From positions 2,604,001 through 2,668,000 of the forward strand of contig JAVLRN010000005.1 in the NCBI GenBank assembly GCA_032821775.1: a stretch of 64,000 bases of DNA, written 5' to 3'. A program made the translations under genes and the position numbers. Below, piece by piece: positions 1-12,021 of this stretch; within the stretch, counting starts at the first letter, position 1; each line of letters opens with the position of its first letter. The notes under the pieces were generated by a model, which saw only the letters and a program-made list of their open reading frames with translations, did not search any database and was not told where the DNA came from. Source of the DNA: Sanguinoderma infundibulare. Taxonomy: Eukaryota; Basidiomycota; Agaricomycetes; Polyporales; Polyporaceae.

Positions 1-726
1 CAAGAGGGCGTGGGCCGGTGCCTTCTGGGAGTCGTTCTCTACCGCGATATCCAAGTGTTCTAGCTCGTCGTCCCTGAACTCGCGGATTACGTCCTTCAGA
101 AGCGGCACGCTAGGGTGGTCGGCAGGAAGTTGCTCTAGAGCTTTCAATTGACTGGTGATTGAGGTGTTGGCAGGCCGGGTTGGAAAGGGAGGAGATCGAT
201 GGTACGTACTCGTCATAATGCTCGCCGATGACGGTCTCGACGGCTTCGGTACATGCCATTGCAGCCTCCTTGCCCATGAGAGCGGTGATAGCACCCAGCC
301 CATAGCCACCGACACGGGCTAGTTCCCAGAGGAGGGTGGGACGGACATGGTGCTGCATTTGAAGTCTGTTCATGACGACAAGATGCTTCTTCTCTTGATC
401 CCACATTTCCTGAGGAAGGAGATGAGGATAAGCGGAGGGAAATGCGGTAATGTGGGCACCTGGATGAGCGGGCCGGTGACGGGGTCGCGGCCGAGGACGT
501 CATGCTGGCCGTTGTAGATGTAATTGGCAGCGAGTTCACCGGCCTGGTCAATCCTGAGTGCGCTCTCGAGCTCGTGTCGGAGTCGGGGGGAGATGTCTTG
601 GGGGGTTGTTGTAACGGCAGCGGCGCCGGCGCGGGCAGGATCGAGGTAGGCGGATGAGGCGTATGAACGGACTGCGCGAGTGAAGAACGGGCAACGGAGT
701 GTAGGGATGCGAGAGGCGGGGAACAT
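1..726 (-). CDS. COQ7: 5-demethoxyubiquinone hydroxylase, 3' end beyond window
   Basis: COQ7/CLK-1 is the mitochondrial di-iron enzyme that hydroxylates demethoxyubiquinone in ubiquinone synthesis. Exons read as 726-461, 409-206 and 132 to beyond base 1. The start at 726 (MFPASRIPTL...) opens an Arg/Ser-rich, acid-poor leader that looks like a mitochondrial presequence; an upstream in-frame Met at 843 is possible but would bury it. Visible family motifs are LRIDQAGELAANYIYNGQ (first iron-binding Glu), QEKKHLVVMNRLQ, and the distal DDELEHLDIAVENDS carrying the ExxH ligands. The C-terminal helix lies outside the window. It is divergent from the gene at 985 across 258 bp. Family assignment is firm; only the start is an inference. 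Confidence 0.93.
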
Positions 727-984
727 GCTAGGCTGTCTTAGGCTACCGTAGGCTGTCGAGGACGAAAAGCTGAGGCTGAGTAGAGCAACGAGTGCGGATA
801 TGTGAGCACTTGAGTGCTGCCTTGGGCTACATAAGTTAGACAAGTTAGCAATGGACTGCCCATCCGCTTATGTAAGCACTCGCCCACCCAAATCCCGTGG
901 GCCTCTTGTCTTGCAATCGACCGTCCGTGTTAGATTTCCTCTATACATACACCCGCGCATCGCACCCTCGGTCACTCTGACATT

Positions 985-2092
985 ATGAGTGGCCCAGCCT
1001 CGTAAGTTTTCTCCGCGCACGCCCATTTCCCCGTTCCTAACCGCCACTTATCCTAGCTTCACCCCCTCCACTGTCGTTGACCCTTCCAAGGAGCGCGACT
1101 GGTCCGCCCAGCTTGGTATGTTTGCCTCTCTATTCCGCACGTACCTATGCCTATCGTCGTATGTTGGCTCTCAGGCATGCTTGATTGGGATAACACCAGC
1201 GTTGTCTTCACCAAGCGGTCCCTCCTCGAGTTCCTCAAGTAAGCCGCGCATACCCCGCAAATGAACCCTGCCGTGATGCATCCGCTAACGAGTCAACACC
1301 CCCAGGTATGCCGGCGTCACTGTAGACCCCAACTTCACCAACATTCAGAAACTCCCCCGTACGCACTGTTCCAAATCACCTTTGTTATAGCCCTACTTGT
1401 TTGTTCACTTGTAAACCTCGCAGGTTATGCCCAGTTCGGCAAGCTTTCTGCCAGTGCCATTGCCGAGTCCGGTCCCGCTGCGACAACCACCGCATCCGCA
1501 CCTTCGGGTATGTTCCATTTCAACCGATGCTGCCATACAAAGCCTGATCAAGCACTATCCCCTCTCAGTATCTTCCGACTTCAAGCCCACTCGCCGCGTT
1601 CGAGAAGCTCCCGGCGGCACCACTCATGATATATTCGGGGCCGCCGATGACGACGACGCCCTCGCTGGCGCACCACCAAAGCCGTCTGCTGCCGTAAGTC
1701 CTCGATTTCCCAGCTTGTACGAACATGTGAATGATGTAAGATACGTAGCCGAGCCCAGACGGAGAAGGTACGACTGGCCCGGCCCAACAACGGTAAGTTA
1801 CTGCCATGTGGTCTCCAAGTGTGCCGAGTTCTCAACGGTTCCGACGTAGAAAGCGGAGCAACAACTCGTCTGGAATCGCGTCCCTCTGGGACGCTCCCGA
1901 CGACGCTGAGGCGTTCAAACCTACTCGCAGGTGCGAAACACGGTCAATATCATCTCTCGTCTACACTCGTGCTCACATCTCACTTGTAGAGTTCGTGAAA
2001 TGCCGGGTGGCAAGGATAGCATCTCTGGAGTCCGTTGTTTTCGTTATCTCATGCATAAAGGCGCTCATCTCATTCAATTCTAGCTATTCTAA
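985..2092 (+). CDS. Small protein with two FKPTRRVREAPGG repeats
   Basis: Reconstructed from exons beginning at 985, 1057, 1175, 1306 and 1424 plus later exons; about 190 residues. It starts MSGPASFTPSTVV and ends KDSISGLF with TAA at 2090-2092. The striking feature is a repeated module: DFKPTRRVREAPGG followed by DIFG, and near the C terminus AFKPTRRVREMPGG followed by SGLF. The Arg-rich stretch plus PGG and a closing Phe recalls the short repeats of the HN1/Jupiter microtubule-associated family, but that is a resemblance, not an assignment. The acidic DDDD linker and the N-terminal segment (SVVFTKRSLLEFLKYAG) are not recognised. Nearly every exon is under 130 nt. Function unknown. Confidence 0.75.
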
Positions 2093-2288
2093 CGGGGGCC
2101 GTTCACCCTACAAGGAGAAGTTAGGTGTCTGCTAAAGTCATCGAGCGAAGGACGGCGATTTCTTGCGGGTACACGGTACAACCTGTTATACCATGCTTGT
2201 GGAACAGCATTGGGCAGCGGCGCTGTCTAGGATTCTGTCTCGTTCAACAATGAAGAATAAATAAATAGATGAGAGAAGCAAAATAAAG

Positions 2289-2385
2289 TGGTGACGGCGA
2301 GGTTCGAACTCGCGCGGGATTGCCTCCCATCGGGAATCAAGAAGTTCTTAAATCCGACGCCTTGGACCAACTCGGCCACGCCACC
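2289..2385 (-). tRNA. tRNA-Leu(UAA) with a short intron
   Basis: On the minus strand the acceptor stem GGTGGCG (2385-2379) pairs with CGTCACC (2296-2290, one G-U), and the discriminator A is at 2289. The B box GAGTTCGAACC and the D-arm TGGCCGAGTTGG are intact, and a long variable arm (TGGGAGGCAATCCC) marks a class II tRNA. The anticodon loop TTTAAG puts UAA at 2350-2348. About 11 bases after G37 (near 2346-2336) do not fit the cloverleaf and are read as the canonical tRNA intron. Removing them leaves a stem whose pair next to the loop (A-C) is mismatched, so the exact splice site is uncertain. Confidence 0.9.
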
Positions 2386-3149
2386 TTTCCAGAACTTTGC
2401 TCCCGTGATTACAAGTACTGTCAGCGTTAGAAAAGGAGCGCTCAAATTCCGGCAACTGCCTTGAGCTTCAGCTCCACCCTTCCCAAGTTAACTCCTACTT
2501 CCAAAGCCTAAGTAGCGAAAGCTCGAGCCCCGCCGTAGCTCCCGGGGGTCCGCGCTCTATGTGATATTAATCATCACGATGACGATTTGTGCCGTGCTCG
2601 GATGTTAGAAATACGACGACGTCACCTTCATTTGTTATCCGCCGCCGTCCGGAAGGCAAGACTTACACACTATAATGAGCACGCCATGTCAGTGGTGGCT
2701 CGCCCAACTTGGCAACTCACGGCCGGACCCGCATCACATTGAGAACACAGGTGCTCGTCTGAACTGTATGCCGATATGTTTAAGAATTTCGACGCAACAT
2801 GTTGCATGTGTCGGGTGGCACCTAAACCGCACAACTCTGTGCGACTCGTTTTTGGACTTCGACAGTGTATTACTGTAATTTGCAACCCAAAGGTCAACGA
2901 TTTGCTCTAACAATCGCCCTCACGATGCTGATTGATGACAGGCTAATGTGCATTTCGCAGCACGGGACGACCTAGGGTATGTAAAAACAAACGATTGCGA
3001 CATCAAGCTGGAAAGATCCATGACGAGGCCGAGCGAATGGGCGATAACCGAGTGGCGTGTGCCATGGCAAGAATAATGTAATGTACTCATACAAACCTCA
3101 TATCACACCTGGCGATTAATGTGCCCCAAACATGCAACCGACACTAGTG
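2386..3149. other. Intergenic, no gene recognised
   Basis: About 760 bases between the tRNA and the MET30 stop. Only short unsupported frames occur on either strand. The part near 2386-2500 is upstream flank of the tRNA, whose own promoter is internal. No repeat or RNA gene was recognised. Confidence 0.5.
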
Positions 3150-5720
3150 CTATCCACCAAAACTCCATACCCGAACGTCCCCGTCGTCACTCCCAGAAAC
3201 GATCTTGTCCTCGCCCAGCGCGAGACAAGTGACCGCGCCTCGGTGGCCGACAAGCGTCGCCGTACACCTGCCCTCCTCTCTAGACCATACCTAGGAAGAC
3301 GTGCTTCAATATTCTTGTCACTGACACGACACGACGCCAAGGAACCCTACCTTGATCGTGCGATCATGGCTGCCGCTCACCAACCGGAGCTTATCGCTCG
3401 CAATAGCCCAGACGCCTTCGATATGCCCGAAGAGCGTTCGCTGCACTTTTCCTGCGTCGATGTCCCATATCTTGATGGTATTATCGAGACTGCCCGAAAT
3501 AAGGACAGGCTTCTGGCGAGACGATCGTCTCCGGCCGCTTTGCTGAGAGAGCGTAGGGGTGGCGCCACGGAAAGAAGTGGGACGCGGAGAAGACCGGACA
3601 GACATGAGAGTGAGAGTGGAATGGGAAGGGTCAGGGTAGTCTTGCGGCTCGACCGATTCTTCGCGGTCGGAACCTCCGTCGGATCCGGCGGTAGATGATT
3701 CGCATTCCTCGTCGACCATGAGGAGCTTCAGGCTCTGCACTTGTCCAACGTGGCCCTTGAACTGCCGCACGCACGACCGGGCACACAGGTCCCACAAGCG
3801 GATCGTGCCGTCGTCGGAAGCTGAGAAAAGCATCTTGCCCGGGTCGATGTGGGGTGCGGATCCAGTACAAGACGACGAAACGTTTTCGACAGCGGTTGGG
3901 GACGTGTCGCATGACGAGGAAGGGCCAGTCGAGTCCCATAGTTGTACAGCGTTGACCCAGTCACAGTGTCCACGGAGCGTAAAACACTCCCCCGTCCTAA
4001 AGTTCCACACCTTGACAGTGGTGTCGACGGACCCGCTCGCTAGGACGTTCGAGTCGAACCGCAGACACACGACACCGTCTGTGTGACCCTCCAGCACCTT
4101 GAGACACTGTCCCGTCCTCCAATTCCACACTCGCATCGTATGGTCCATGCTCCCCGTGATGAGTTTTGCCTCGTCGAACTGCAATGCGCGGATAGCCCGA
4201 GTGTGCCCCGAAAGACACTGCACCTCGGTTCCTGTCTCCAGGTTCCAAACCCGGGCAGTACGGTCATACGAGCCAGTGATGAGCACCGGGAAGGACGGGT
4301 GGGATAGCGTTTCGCTGAATTGCAGGCACATTACGCCGTCCGTATGGCCTTTGAGTGTGCGCACGGTACATCGGCCACGTCGCCAGTTCCGTTCGATGGT
4401 AAGACGCTCACAGTACACATCTTTCCATGGTCGGGTACGGAGGTCGGTGGGCGGCGTTAAGGAAGAGGGGGGCACTAGAAGGGGGTTCATGAGGGCAGTT
4501 GAGTCAGAAGCAAACGGCTCTTCTCCGACAGGAATAGGCGGAGTGTGTGTCTGTGATGAGAATGGAGTTGCAGAACGCGAGTCGTGTTCGTAGACCTCCA
4601 CTCTCGCCTTCTTGGCAGACGTAGAGGCTTCAGCTGCGTCTGCCTCAAGCCGCCGCTTCAAATGCGCATGGAAGGACGAGGACGATGGATGGGACGACGG
4701 GTGAGGAACGCCGATAGGTGATGGACATGGAGAAGCAGTCGGAAGGCGGACCGCCCTGCGTTTCTCCAAGATGGGGAGTCCCCATCCGCATTTGAGACAC
4801 TTCTGGCCAATGTGCTGCTCGCAGATCCCTCTCCAGAGTATATCATCATCGGCGAGACGCTTCCATTGGCGGCTCACCTGAGCGGCGCGGCAAAGGGAAG
4901 TAGCGTCGAGGTAACCAAGGATCTTGAGCGATACTTCGTGGGGAAGGATGGCGAATGGGTCGATGCGGATCAGGTGGGAGAGCTGTTCGGTCAGGAGGGA
5001 GAGCTGGGAGAAGCAGCACATGGTGAGGAGGCCGTGGAGAATGAGTGCTCGGCGGGGGTGGGGGGACGAGGAAAAGTTGGACCAAATGGCGGAGACGGCC
5101 TCACGCTCGGCGACGGGGAGTGCATCAAGAGCCTGTTGTCACATGGCGACACGGGGGATGAGTGAACGTCAGTGAAGTGTCATGACGGTGTAGAAAGAGG
5201 CGAGCAATTTGGGCGCAGACGAGCAAAGGGCCGCGTAGAGCAGACGAGGAGTCGGAGCGCGGCTCCCAGGTGCTGGCCAGCAGGAAAATATGACCGAGTC
5301 ACACACGGCAGGGACATCTTTCAGGGAATTGACGACCGCGAGATAGATGGGTCGGGGAAGAGTGCGCGCTGCGTTAGAGGTGAAATCGGGGCTCACCTGC
5401 TGTAGCTTCAAGTTTGTGCCTTCGTCCGCCATGCGCTGGTGGCGGACGCATAGTTTGCGTGCGGGGGGTTGTGTCGGCATTAGGATGTCGTCCGCCTTCG
5501 TCGCATCCTCGTTGCGTGTGCCGACGGAGTCCATTGCGGCCAAAAGAGAAGGCTCCGGGGTGGGTACGATGATGGGGGTGTCGAATGTCGTGGTGGGCGG
5601 GGTGGCGGGAGGGGATGGGCTGGGCGAGCGGGAACAGGACTTGCTGCCGGCGAGACGGGGAGGAGGAAGAGTGTCGCAAACGTAGGCGGAGCTGTTGCCC
5701 GCGAGCGAGGGTGCGGACAT
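3150..5720 (-). CDS. MET30: F-box/WD40 SCF subunit, Met30/MetR/SCON-2 type
   Basis: Substrate receptor of an SCF ubiquitin ligase that represses sulphur-assimilation genes when sulphur amino acids are sufficient. Exons: 5720-5397, 5132-3351, 3290-3150; 748 residues. The N-terminal part contains CVRHQRMADEGTNLKLQ. The F-box is PFAILPHEVSLKILGYLD...QVSRQWKRLADDD, followed by the Met30 signature CLKCGWGLPILEKRR. A Ser/Pro-rich linker then leads to seven WD repeats (TLKGHTDGV, CLSGHTRAI, VLEGHTDGV, TLRGHCDWV, QFKGHVGQV, TLFGHIEGV, TLVGHRGAV), the last completed in exon 3. An acidic insert lies between the fifth and sixth blades. The frame stays open upstream to a Met at 5858, so a longer N terminus is possible; 5720 (MSAPSLAG) was preferred. 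Met30 rather than another F-box/WD40 protein is supported by the Cys-Gly-Trp-Gly motif. Confidence 0.93.
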
Positions 5721-6334
5721 GGTTGGGGAAGATGAGGGCGAGCGAGCAAGAGATGAAGAGCGTCCGGGCGACCAGCGCGCTTGAGCCTGAGCTTGGCCGC
5801 GGCGTGCAATAGGCGCCGGGTGAGTGCAGTCGCGCGAGTTGCTCGCGACATGGCGCAACTACCAGCACCCCATCCTCCCCAAATGGCCCACAGCGTCCCA
5901 GTCCGCCTTCAATGGCGACATACATTCCCTATCCATCCTCACGCTTTCACCATCGCTTCCGCGCCGCCTCATCCTCCAACTCAAATGCTAATTTCTCGTG
6001 CGTGACCGCGGCGTGTGTATACAAAGATATATATGTCGAGTGTAGCCGCAGCCCAGCCATTCGAATTCAAGATATATAAGACAACCGGACACGACGCGAC
6101 GCCAGGACGGTACGAGTGGTGGTGTGTGAAGCGTTGGGTGTATCAGACATGAGGTGACAAAACAGACGAACGGTGATAATGACGGTGACGACGATGGCGA
6201 CCAACGCGACCACCAACGGGCAACAACCGAGCAAGGTGAGCACGGACACGACAAGTCGTCGCGCGTGCGTAGGCTAGTAACGAAGACTGCAAGTCCCATC
6301 ATGACAGGCGACTCGTCTCTTCCTCCACCACTCA
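5721..6334. other. Intergenic: MET30 upstream / GSK3 downstream
   Basis: About 610 bases between tandem minus-strand genes. The right end is the 3' flank of the kinase and the left end is presumed MET30 promoter. No gene, repeat or RNA was recognised. Confidence 0.45.
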
Positions 6335-8097
6335 TCAGTCCAGAGAGATTCTTAGCTGCTCCAGTGGTATCGGAACAAACGAATCCAAAAGGATCGATCG
6401 GGACGCGAGCTCTGTTTCCGTGTGCGGCGGAACAAGCTGGCGCATGAGATCCGGCCGTACCGAGAGCTCTGCGGACGTTCGACATTCCAACATGAGTAAA
6501 ATGTAACACACATTCAACATAAATACGCGCAGCACCTACCCTCTCGCGTGAAGTCGAACAGAGGCGGGAACTCCTTCCCATTCGGCATCTTCGCACCTTC
6601 CTGCCGAAGCTCGTCGAAGAATGGGTGGCACATGGCCTCGACCGCACTCAACCGTGCCTCGGGCGTGTACTCGAGCAACTTTGCCACCAAATCGATTGCC
6701 TCGGGGGCCGTGCGAGGCCGGAAAACCTGGTAGACCATCCATACTCAGTGGCTGAGCTACGCATCCCAAGCTCACACAGACAACACACCTTCGAGAACGG
6801 GTGAGGCTTGATTTGCGGGAACTTGTGCTCCATGTAGTTCGGGTTCATCGTCTTGATCTGCTCCCGCGACGGCGTGCCGAGCACCTTGATGATCTCGACC
6901 AGCTGGTCGATGCCACTCTCCCCAGGGAAGAGGGGCTGGCCGAGCATCAACTCTGCCATAACACACCCCGTTGACCAGATGTCTGGTAGGGAGGTCAGTT
7001 AAATAAGCACGCGAGTCATCGGGACCCGCTCGAGGAGTGCAACGCACCGATGTTGGTCGTGTAGTTGGTCGCGCCGAAGATGAGCTCCGGTGCGCGATAG
7101 TAGCGGGAACAGATGTAGCTGACGTTGGGCTCGCCCGCCACGAGGATCTTGGCGGAACCAAAGTCGCAGAGCTTGAGAACACCGGTGGCAGGGTTAAGGA
7201 GGAGGTTCTGGGGCTTGATGTCGCGGTGGCAGATGCCAATGGAATGGATGTACATGAGGGAACGGAGGAGTTGGTACATATACAACTTGATTTGGAGCAT
7301 GGGCATAGGCTGTTTGAGCTTGGCGTAGTGCCGGCTGGCGCGGTACACAGTCTCTGGGACATATTCGAGCACAAGGTTGAGGTACACTTCATCTTTCTTT
7401 CGGTCGGACTGCGTCAGTTGAAGATGCGGTTGGGAAGGGAGATGAGAAAAGACGAATGCAAAAAGAAGGGAGAGGCTGGGATGGTTGGGAGTTGGAAAAG
7501 TAGGGGAGCTCACCTTGTCGCCATTAGAGTAAAAAAAGGCTTTAAGGTCCACGACGTTGGGATGTGAGACGAGTCTCATGATCTGCAATTCACGGTTCTG
7601 AATGGGGGCAAGAGAAATCGGTTAGGCGCGCTGGTAGCGGCAAAGAGAAGGGTAAGGAAAGGAGGGCGGGTAGGCATACCTTGAACCTCTTGTCCTGCAA
7701 GACCTTCTTGATGGCAATGTCACAGACAGGGTTTGAGTCCTCGAGGAGCTTTGCCTGGAAGACGATGCCGAAGGAGCCATTTCCGATGACTTTGCAGTTG
7801 GTGTAAATGAGATCACGGGTCTCGCCCGACTTGCCGTCGGAAGCGACGACCTTGACGATCTTGCGGGGATCGTCGACGGCTGTGGGCGCAGCAATGCAGA
7901 AAAACAAAAGGGGTGAGGACCAAAGCGTGATCCATGAGCAGGGAGAGAAAAGGGAAGGGGGCGATGGACGCGATGGAATGTTTTGAGAGCGCTGGGCAGA
8001 GGGGGACAAGGCGGGGCATGGAAGGGTGAGGTGTACGAATATGAAAAGAGAACGCACGAGAGATCTTGACGCCGTTGATTGGACCGTGGGTGGCCAT
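6335..8097 (-). CDS. GSK3: Glycogen synthase kinase 3 family kinase
   Basis: Seven exons join in frame: 8097-8058, 7879-7680, 7597-7514, 7408-7048, 6982-6789, 6726-6540, 6468-6335; they sum to exactly 1,200 nt (399 residues), a normal GSK-3 length. Kinase landmarks are visible: Gly loop [11 protein letters not shown], Lys in DIAIKKV, catalytic [16 protein letters not shown], and the activation-loop [12 protein letters not shown] with the conserved Tyr of GSK-3. The remainder [20 protein letters not shown] and the [12 protein letters not shown] tail are also typical. Fungal homologues are yeast Rim11/Mck1 and fission-yeast Skp1/Gsk3, acting in signalling, morphogenesis and stress. It is divergent from the complex I gene. 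Confidence 0.95.
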
Positions 8098-8855
8098 AGA
8101 GAGAGGGGGAGGATGCTAGGGATACAGAGGATTGGTCTTCCTTTACGGAAGGAGCGGGGACGACGAGTGTTGGAGGAGACGAGACACGGGAACCGATGAG
8201 TGGTGGGAGATGGGGAAATCGTAAGGAGGCTCGGAGGGGCTGGAAGACGAGGAGAAGCGGAGGGGAGACGGGCAGGGCGGTCGGGACGGGGGATGGGGGT
8301 GGGCGGGAGAAAGAGGAGAGCGACACCGTCCCACCAGCCAGCACAGGCGCCCGTCCTCGGCGGTCACCAGACCACGGCGCCACCGTGACCCTCCGCGCCT
8401 CCCGCCCGACCTCGGCGCTGGTTATCGCAACCATCAGCGACCAGGATCGCACCCATCGCTCCTCAACCTGCCGCCATGGTCGTCCGTCGCCCATCGTGCT
8501 CGGGGAGGAGGCGACACGGTCTCAATGGGAGACAGTGGCAGTGTCCGTCCTATCGCCCTTTGGCTCGTCTGCAACCCCACACCCCGCCACATTGCGTTAT
8601 TTACTATCAAAACACCCATCGTCCCAGGCGGACCCAAAGGCACCAAAATGCGCACATGAGCTTCCAACACCCGTTCAAAGCGGTGTGGGAGGTGTGTGCA
8701 ATGTAACTGCCCGTGGAGAGAGCCACGTGAGGAGGGCGCCAACGGGGAGCCAGTGGTGGCGGTCGCATTCGGGCGGTGATGGATCGGGCGTGGACTGGCA
8801 GTGGTCGCCGCGATAGCCAACGTCCTCTCTTGCTTGTCTGCCTGGCGACTCTGCC
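8098..8855. promoter_or_regulatory. Divergent intergenic region, GSK3 / complex I 24-kDa
   Basis: About 760 bases between two genes transcribed away from each other, so it must hold both promoters. Strand-skewed stretches rich in gg/gag occur near 8200-8330. Several open frames cross it but show no recognisable domain. No defined element was identified. Confidence 0.45.
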
Positions 8856-9921
8856 ATGTTCGTCTTCGCTGCACGCGCCCTTTCAAGACACGCCCGTCGT
8901 CCCCGGCCATGTTCCGCTGCGCGGGCCATCTCCTCCTCGGCCCCAACACGGTCGGATGCTCTCTTCGTCGTCTGTATCATCACCCTTCCCCGCCCCCCCG
9001 ACCATCCTCACTCATCTTCTTCCTCTCCCCCAGCACCGTGACACTCCCTACAATAACCCCAAGGTCCATTTCTTTCCCTTATTAGCCCAAATTTCTCCCT
9101 CAACTATCCCCAGATTCCTTTCGAGTTCACGCCAGAAAACGTCAAGCGTGCTCAAGAAATCATCTCCCACTACCCTCCCCAGTACAAGAAGGCCGCCGTC
9201 ATTCCCCTTCTCGACCTCGGTCAGCGTCAGAACAAGGGATGGACATCCATCTCCGTCATGAACTATGTCGCAAATCTCCTCGACATGCCCCCCATGCGTG
9301 TATACGAGGTCGCTACCTTCTACACCATGTTCAACCGGTATGTCTTAGCCCCACATTCACCCACTCGCCCCGTCTCTCAAACTCTCCCAATCACATAACC
9401 CATCGTCCATCCCAGCGAACCCATTGGCGAGCATTTCGTCCAGGTTTGCACTACCACCCCTTGCATGCTCAACGGCGCATACGATATCCTCCACACCGTT
9501 TGCACCGACCTTGGCGGCATCAAACCCGGCGAGACTACCAAGGACGGAAAGTTTACCGTCATTGAGGTCGAGTGTCAGGGCGCGTGCAGCAACGCCCCAA
9601 TGATGGTTGTTGGCGACGACTTCTACGTAAGCTTCCCCAATCGTTGTGCCCCCCTCTCCATCTTAATCGTCCTATGCCATTCAGGAGGATCTCACTGCGG
9701 AGACGACCCGCAAGGTGCTTGCTGCATTCAAGAACGGTCACAAGCCCAAACCAGGTCCCCAGAGCGGTCGTCATACATCCGAGAACTCCGCCGGTCTCAC
9801 CGCGCTCACGGAAAAGGTGCGCCAGCCCTCGCAATAATATTCGATTTCGACTCTCAACACGTTCTCTTTTCCTCGACAGCCTTACGGTCCGGGTCAGCAT
9901 TGCCAACCCGACTTCGCTTAG
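8856..9921 (+). CDS. NDUFV2: NADH:ubiquinone oxidoreductase 24-kDa subunit (NDUFV2/NuoE)
   Basis: Matrix-arm subunit of mitochondrial complex I that carries the N1a [2Fe-2S] cluster. Exons: 8856-8969, 9034-9063, 9114-9337, 9416-9626, 9685-9816, 9880-9921; total 753 nt, 250 residues. The start ([15 protein letters not shown]) begins an Arg-rich, acid-free presequence. The body reads [17 protein letters not shown], then [22 protein letters not shown], then [14 protein letters not shown]. Cluster ligands are CTTTPC and, later, CQGAC. A 30-nt exon ([10 protein letters not shown]) is one of the smaller exons here. The first intron has a non-consensus GTCTGT donor, chosen because it restores the family sequence LFVHRDT. 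Stop TAG at 9919-9921. Confidence 0.95.
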
Positions 9922-10109
9922 AGTGCATATATCCACACCGTGTCCCAGCAGTGTTCAATGCAGGACAATGTCGGACACACTACTGCAAGTGCATGGACGG
10001 AATACAGCAATGCATGTGATGATTTATAACTGAAGGTATATGCAAATTGTGGCGGAGGAATTGTGGTCCGAGTCAAGTCGGCGTGGTATGGAATAGTCTC
10101 GTCTGGTCG

Positions 10110-12021
10110 TCAGTCGTCGCCTTCGCCATCGTCATAGCCACCCATGCCCTCACCCCCTTCCGGCAGTTTCTCCACCATGAATTCAACCTCCTCTTTCAGA
10201 TCCGCACAGTACCGCTCTGTTAACGCAGATGACCGGTCAGCAAAACAACACTCACTTTCGTTGGCTTACTTACCCAAAGGAAGGTCCCCTGAGTCCAGGC
10301 CGAATGGCATCTCAATCTCGTCGGCGATCCCTTCAATGCCCATAAGAGTGAACGCAACCACGGTAACAAGGGGTATCATGCCCCAACCAAGGTCCTTCAC
10401 AAGGGTGAATGGGAGCGAGAACAGATAGAGCGTCACACACTGCTTAAGATGTATGCTGTACGAGCGCGGAATTGGGGTATTCGCGACTCGTTCCATGGCG
10501 CTCATCATGTCTATCATGCCTTGGATGCTATTACCTGGTCAGCAGGACGAAGGCAACGGAAGAAACACAAAAGCGTACAGTGCATTCATGGCGTTTACAC
10601 CCGCAGGACCGACAGTCTCGAGGTACCCGTCCCGACGGAACTTGAACAAGGCATGCGAGAGCTCGTGGGCGATCACCATAGGCAGTGGGGTACACAGGTT
10701 GTCTGGGTCGGTTGAGAAATCGATCGTGTGCTGCAAGGAGCTCATTAAAGGAGTGGTCGACTTCTGGCCGGGCGCCTTCATACGATCCTTGCTCCGCTTG
10801 ACTCTAACGCGCTTAGTCGCGTCAACAGTACTTGTCCGACCACCCCTCTCGACGTCGATCAGCGTCTCCTGCCCGGGAGTGCTTGAACCAGTGTCGACAC
10901 CGTCCGGTGAAGCACGGCGGGTAGTGAATTCGGTGGCAGCGTAGCTTGCATATCCAGTCGACCTGCCGTTCGGGCTTGTACCAGCTTCAGAATAATGATA
11001 ATCTTTGTTTGGGGGATGATAGAGCCCATGGTACAGACGCGCAGTATGAGCTGGGAGGACACCAGCGTAGTCCTCGAAGTCGAGGCCGTCTTCACCACGG
11101 AGGTAGTGCTTAACGGCGTAGGCAAAACACAAGGAGAGCTTGATGGCATCCACCTTCTTGCGTCGAAGTTGAGCGGGCGTTAGGGTGGCGGACGGGAATT
11201 TACCACGGGACGCGTCGTCCGCAGGGGGAACGGAGACGTTGATCCAAATCAAGCGAGTCAAGTTGCGAATCTATAGGGCATCAGTCGTGCGCCAAGAAGC
11301 GTCGGTATAAGCCGTAAGGAGGGAGGAGTGTCGGAAGGTGACGTACATGAGAAACCATAGTCCCGAAATCCTTGCGTCCTTCCCAGTACCTGTCATAAGA
11401 AGTGCTAAAACGCGAATTAATCATGTGCCTCTTGTGCCGAAGGACAAGGCCTACCCATTTCTGGAGATGCAAAGCACGCTGTGAGCTTGCTGAACAACCC
11501 GAAGAATCACACGACTTACCTGAAGACAAGAATCAAGCCAACCTAACACACACACGCGATGAGCGAACGGTAGATATACATGGCGAGGGAAAGTACGCAC
11601 CACAACAGAGAGCAGTGGGACGACAGAGTTGGTGAGAGAAATGTTGGTTCCATGAGACCATAGATAGGCAGCGGCGCTGGCGAAGATGGTAACGGTCAAG
11701 ACAGGACCGACAATGCGGGGCACAACCTAAGTGGAGCGTAAGGATACAGAGTATGCCGAACGAAGGTGAAGGACGCACGCTCCCTTGAATGCGAAGCACA
11801 TCCGGCAGCCAAGAGTACTACATCCAAGTTGTTGTTGGGCGTCGCAGTCGAGCGGTTTCAGTTCGGGCGTACCTTGCGCAGTCTCCGGCGCGTTATGAAC
11901 CTTGTGGCCTGGACAGAAATACAGGATGAACGTGCGTAACCTTGCTTGGTGCGAGCACTGGGCGAACCTTGGGACCCTTGACATTCACTGCGGAGGTCTC
12001 GACGATGGGGATTGAAGCCAT
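10110..12021 (-). CDS. Bestrophin/UPF0187-type membrane channel
   Basis: Predicted anion-channel family protein (bestrophin, RFP-TM/UPF0187). Nine exons were joined: 12021-11941, 11817-11779, 11726-11601, 11542-11520, 11460-11455, 11404-11347, 11270-10579, 10527-10274, 10216-10110; 1,386 nt, 461 residues. Family features are YSWLPDVLRIQGS, VVPRIVGPVLTVTIFA (first membrane helix), LILVFRNGTSYDRYWEGRKDF, the membrane segments PFTLVKDLGWGMIPLVTVVAFTLMGIEGIADEI, and the following FGLDSGDLPL. The tail is acidic and Gly-rich (GGYDDGEGDD). Exon 5 is only six bases, yet it is needed to keep the YDRYWEGR motif in frame. A long hydrophilic loop (residues about 160-300) separates the membrane halves. 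Ion selectivity cannot be read from sequence. Confidence 0.88.

Noticed and set aside
7622..8494. 290-codon minus-strand ORF upstream of and overlapping GSK3
   Set aside because: Ser/Pro/Leu-rich translation of promoter, first intron and exon 2 in another frame; no domain.
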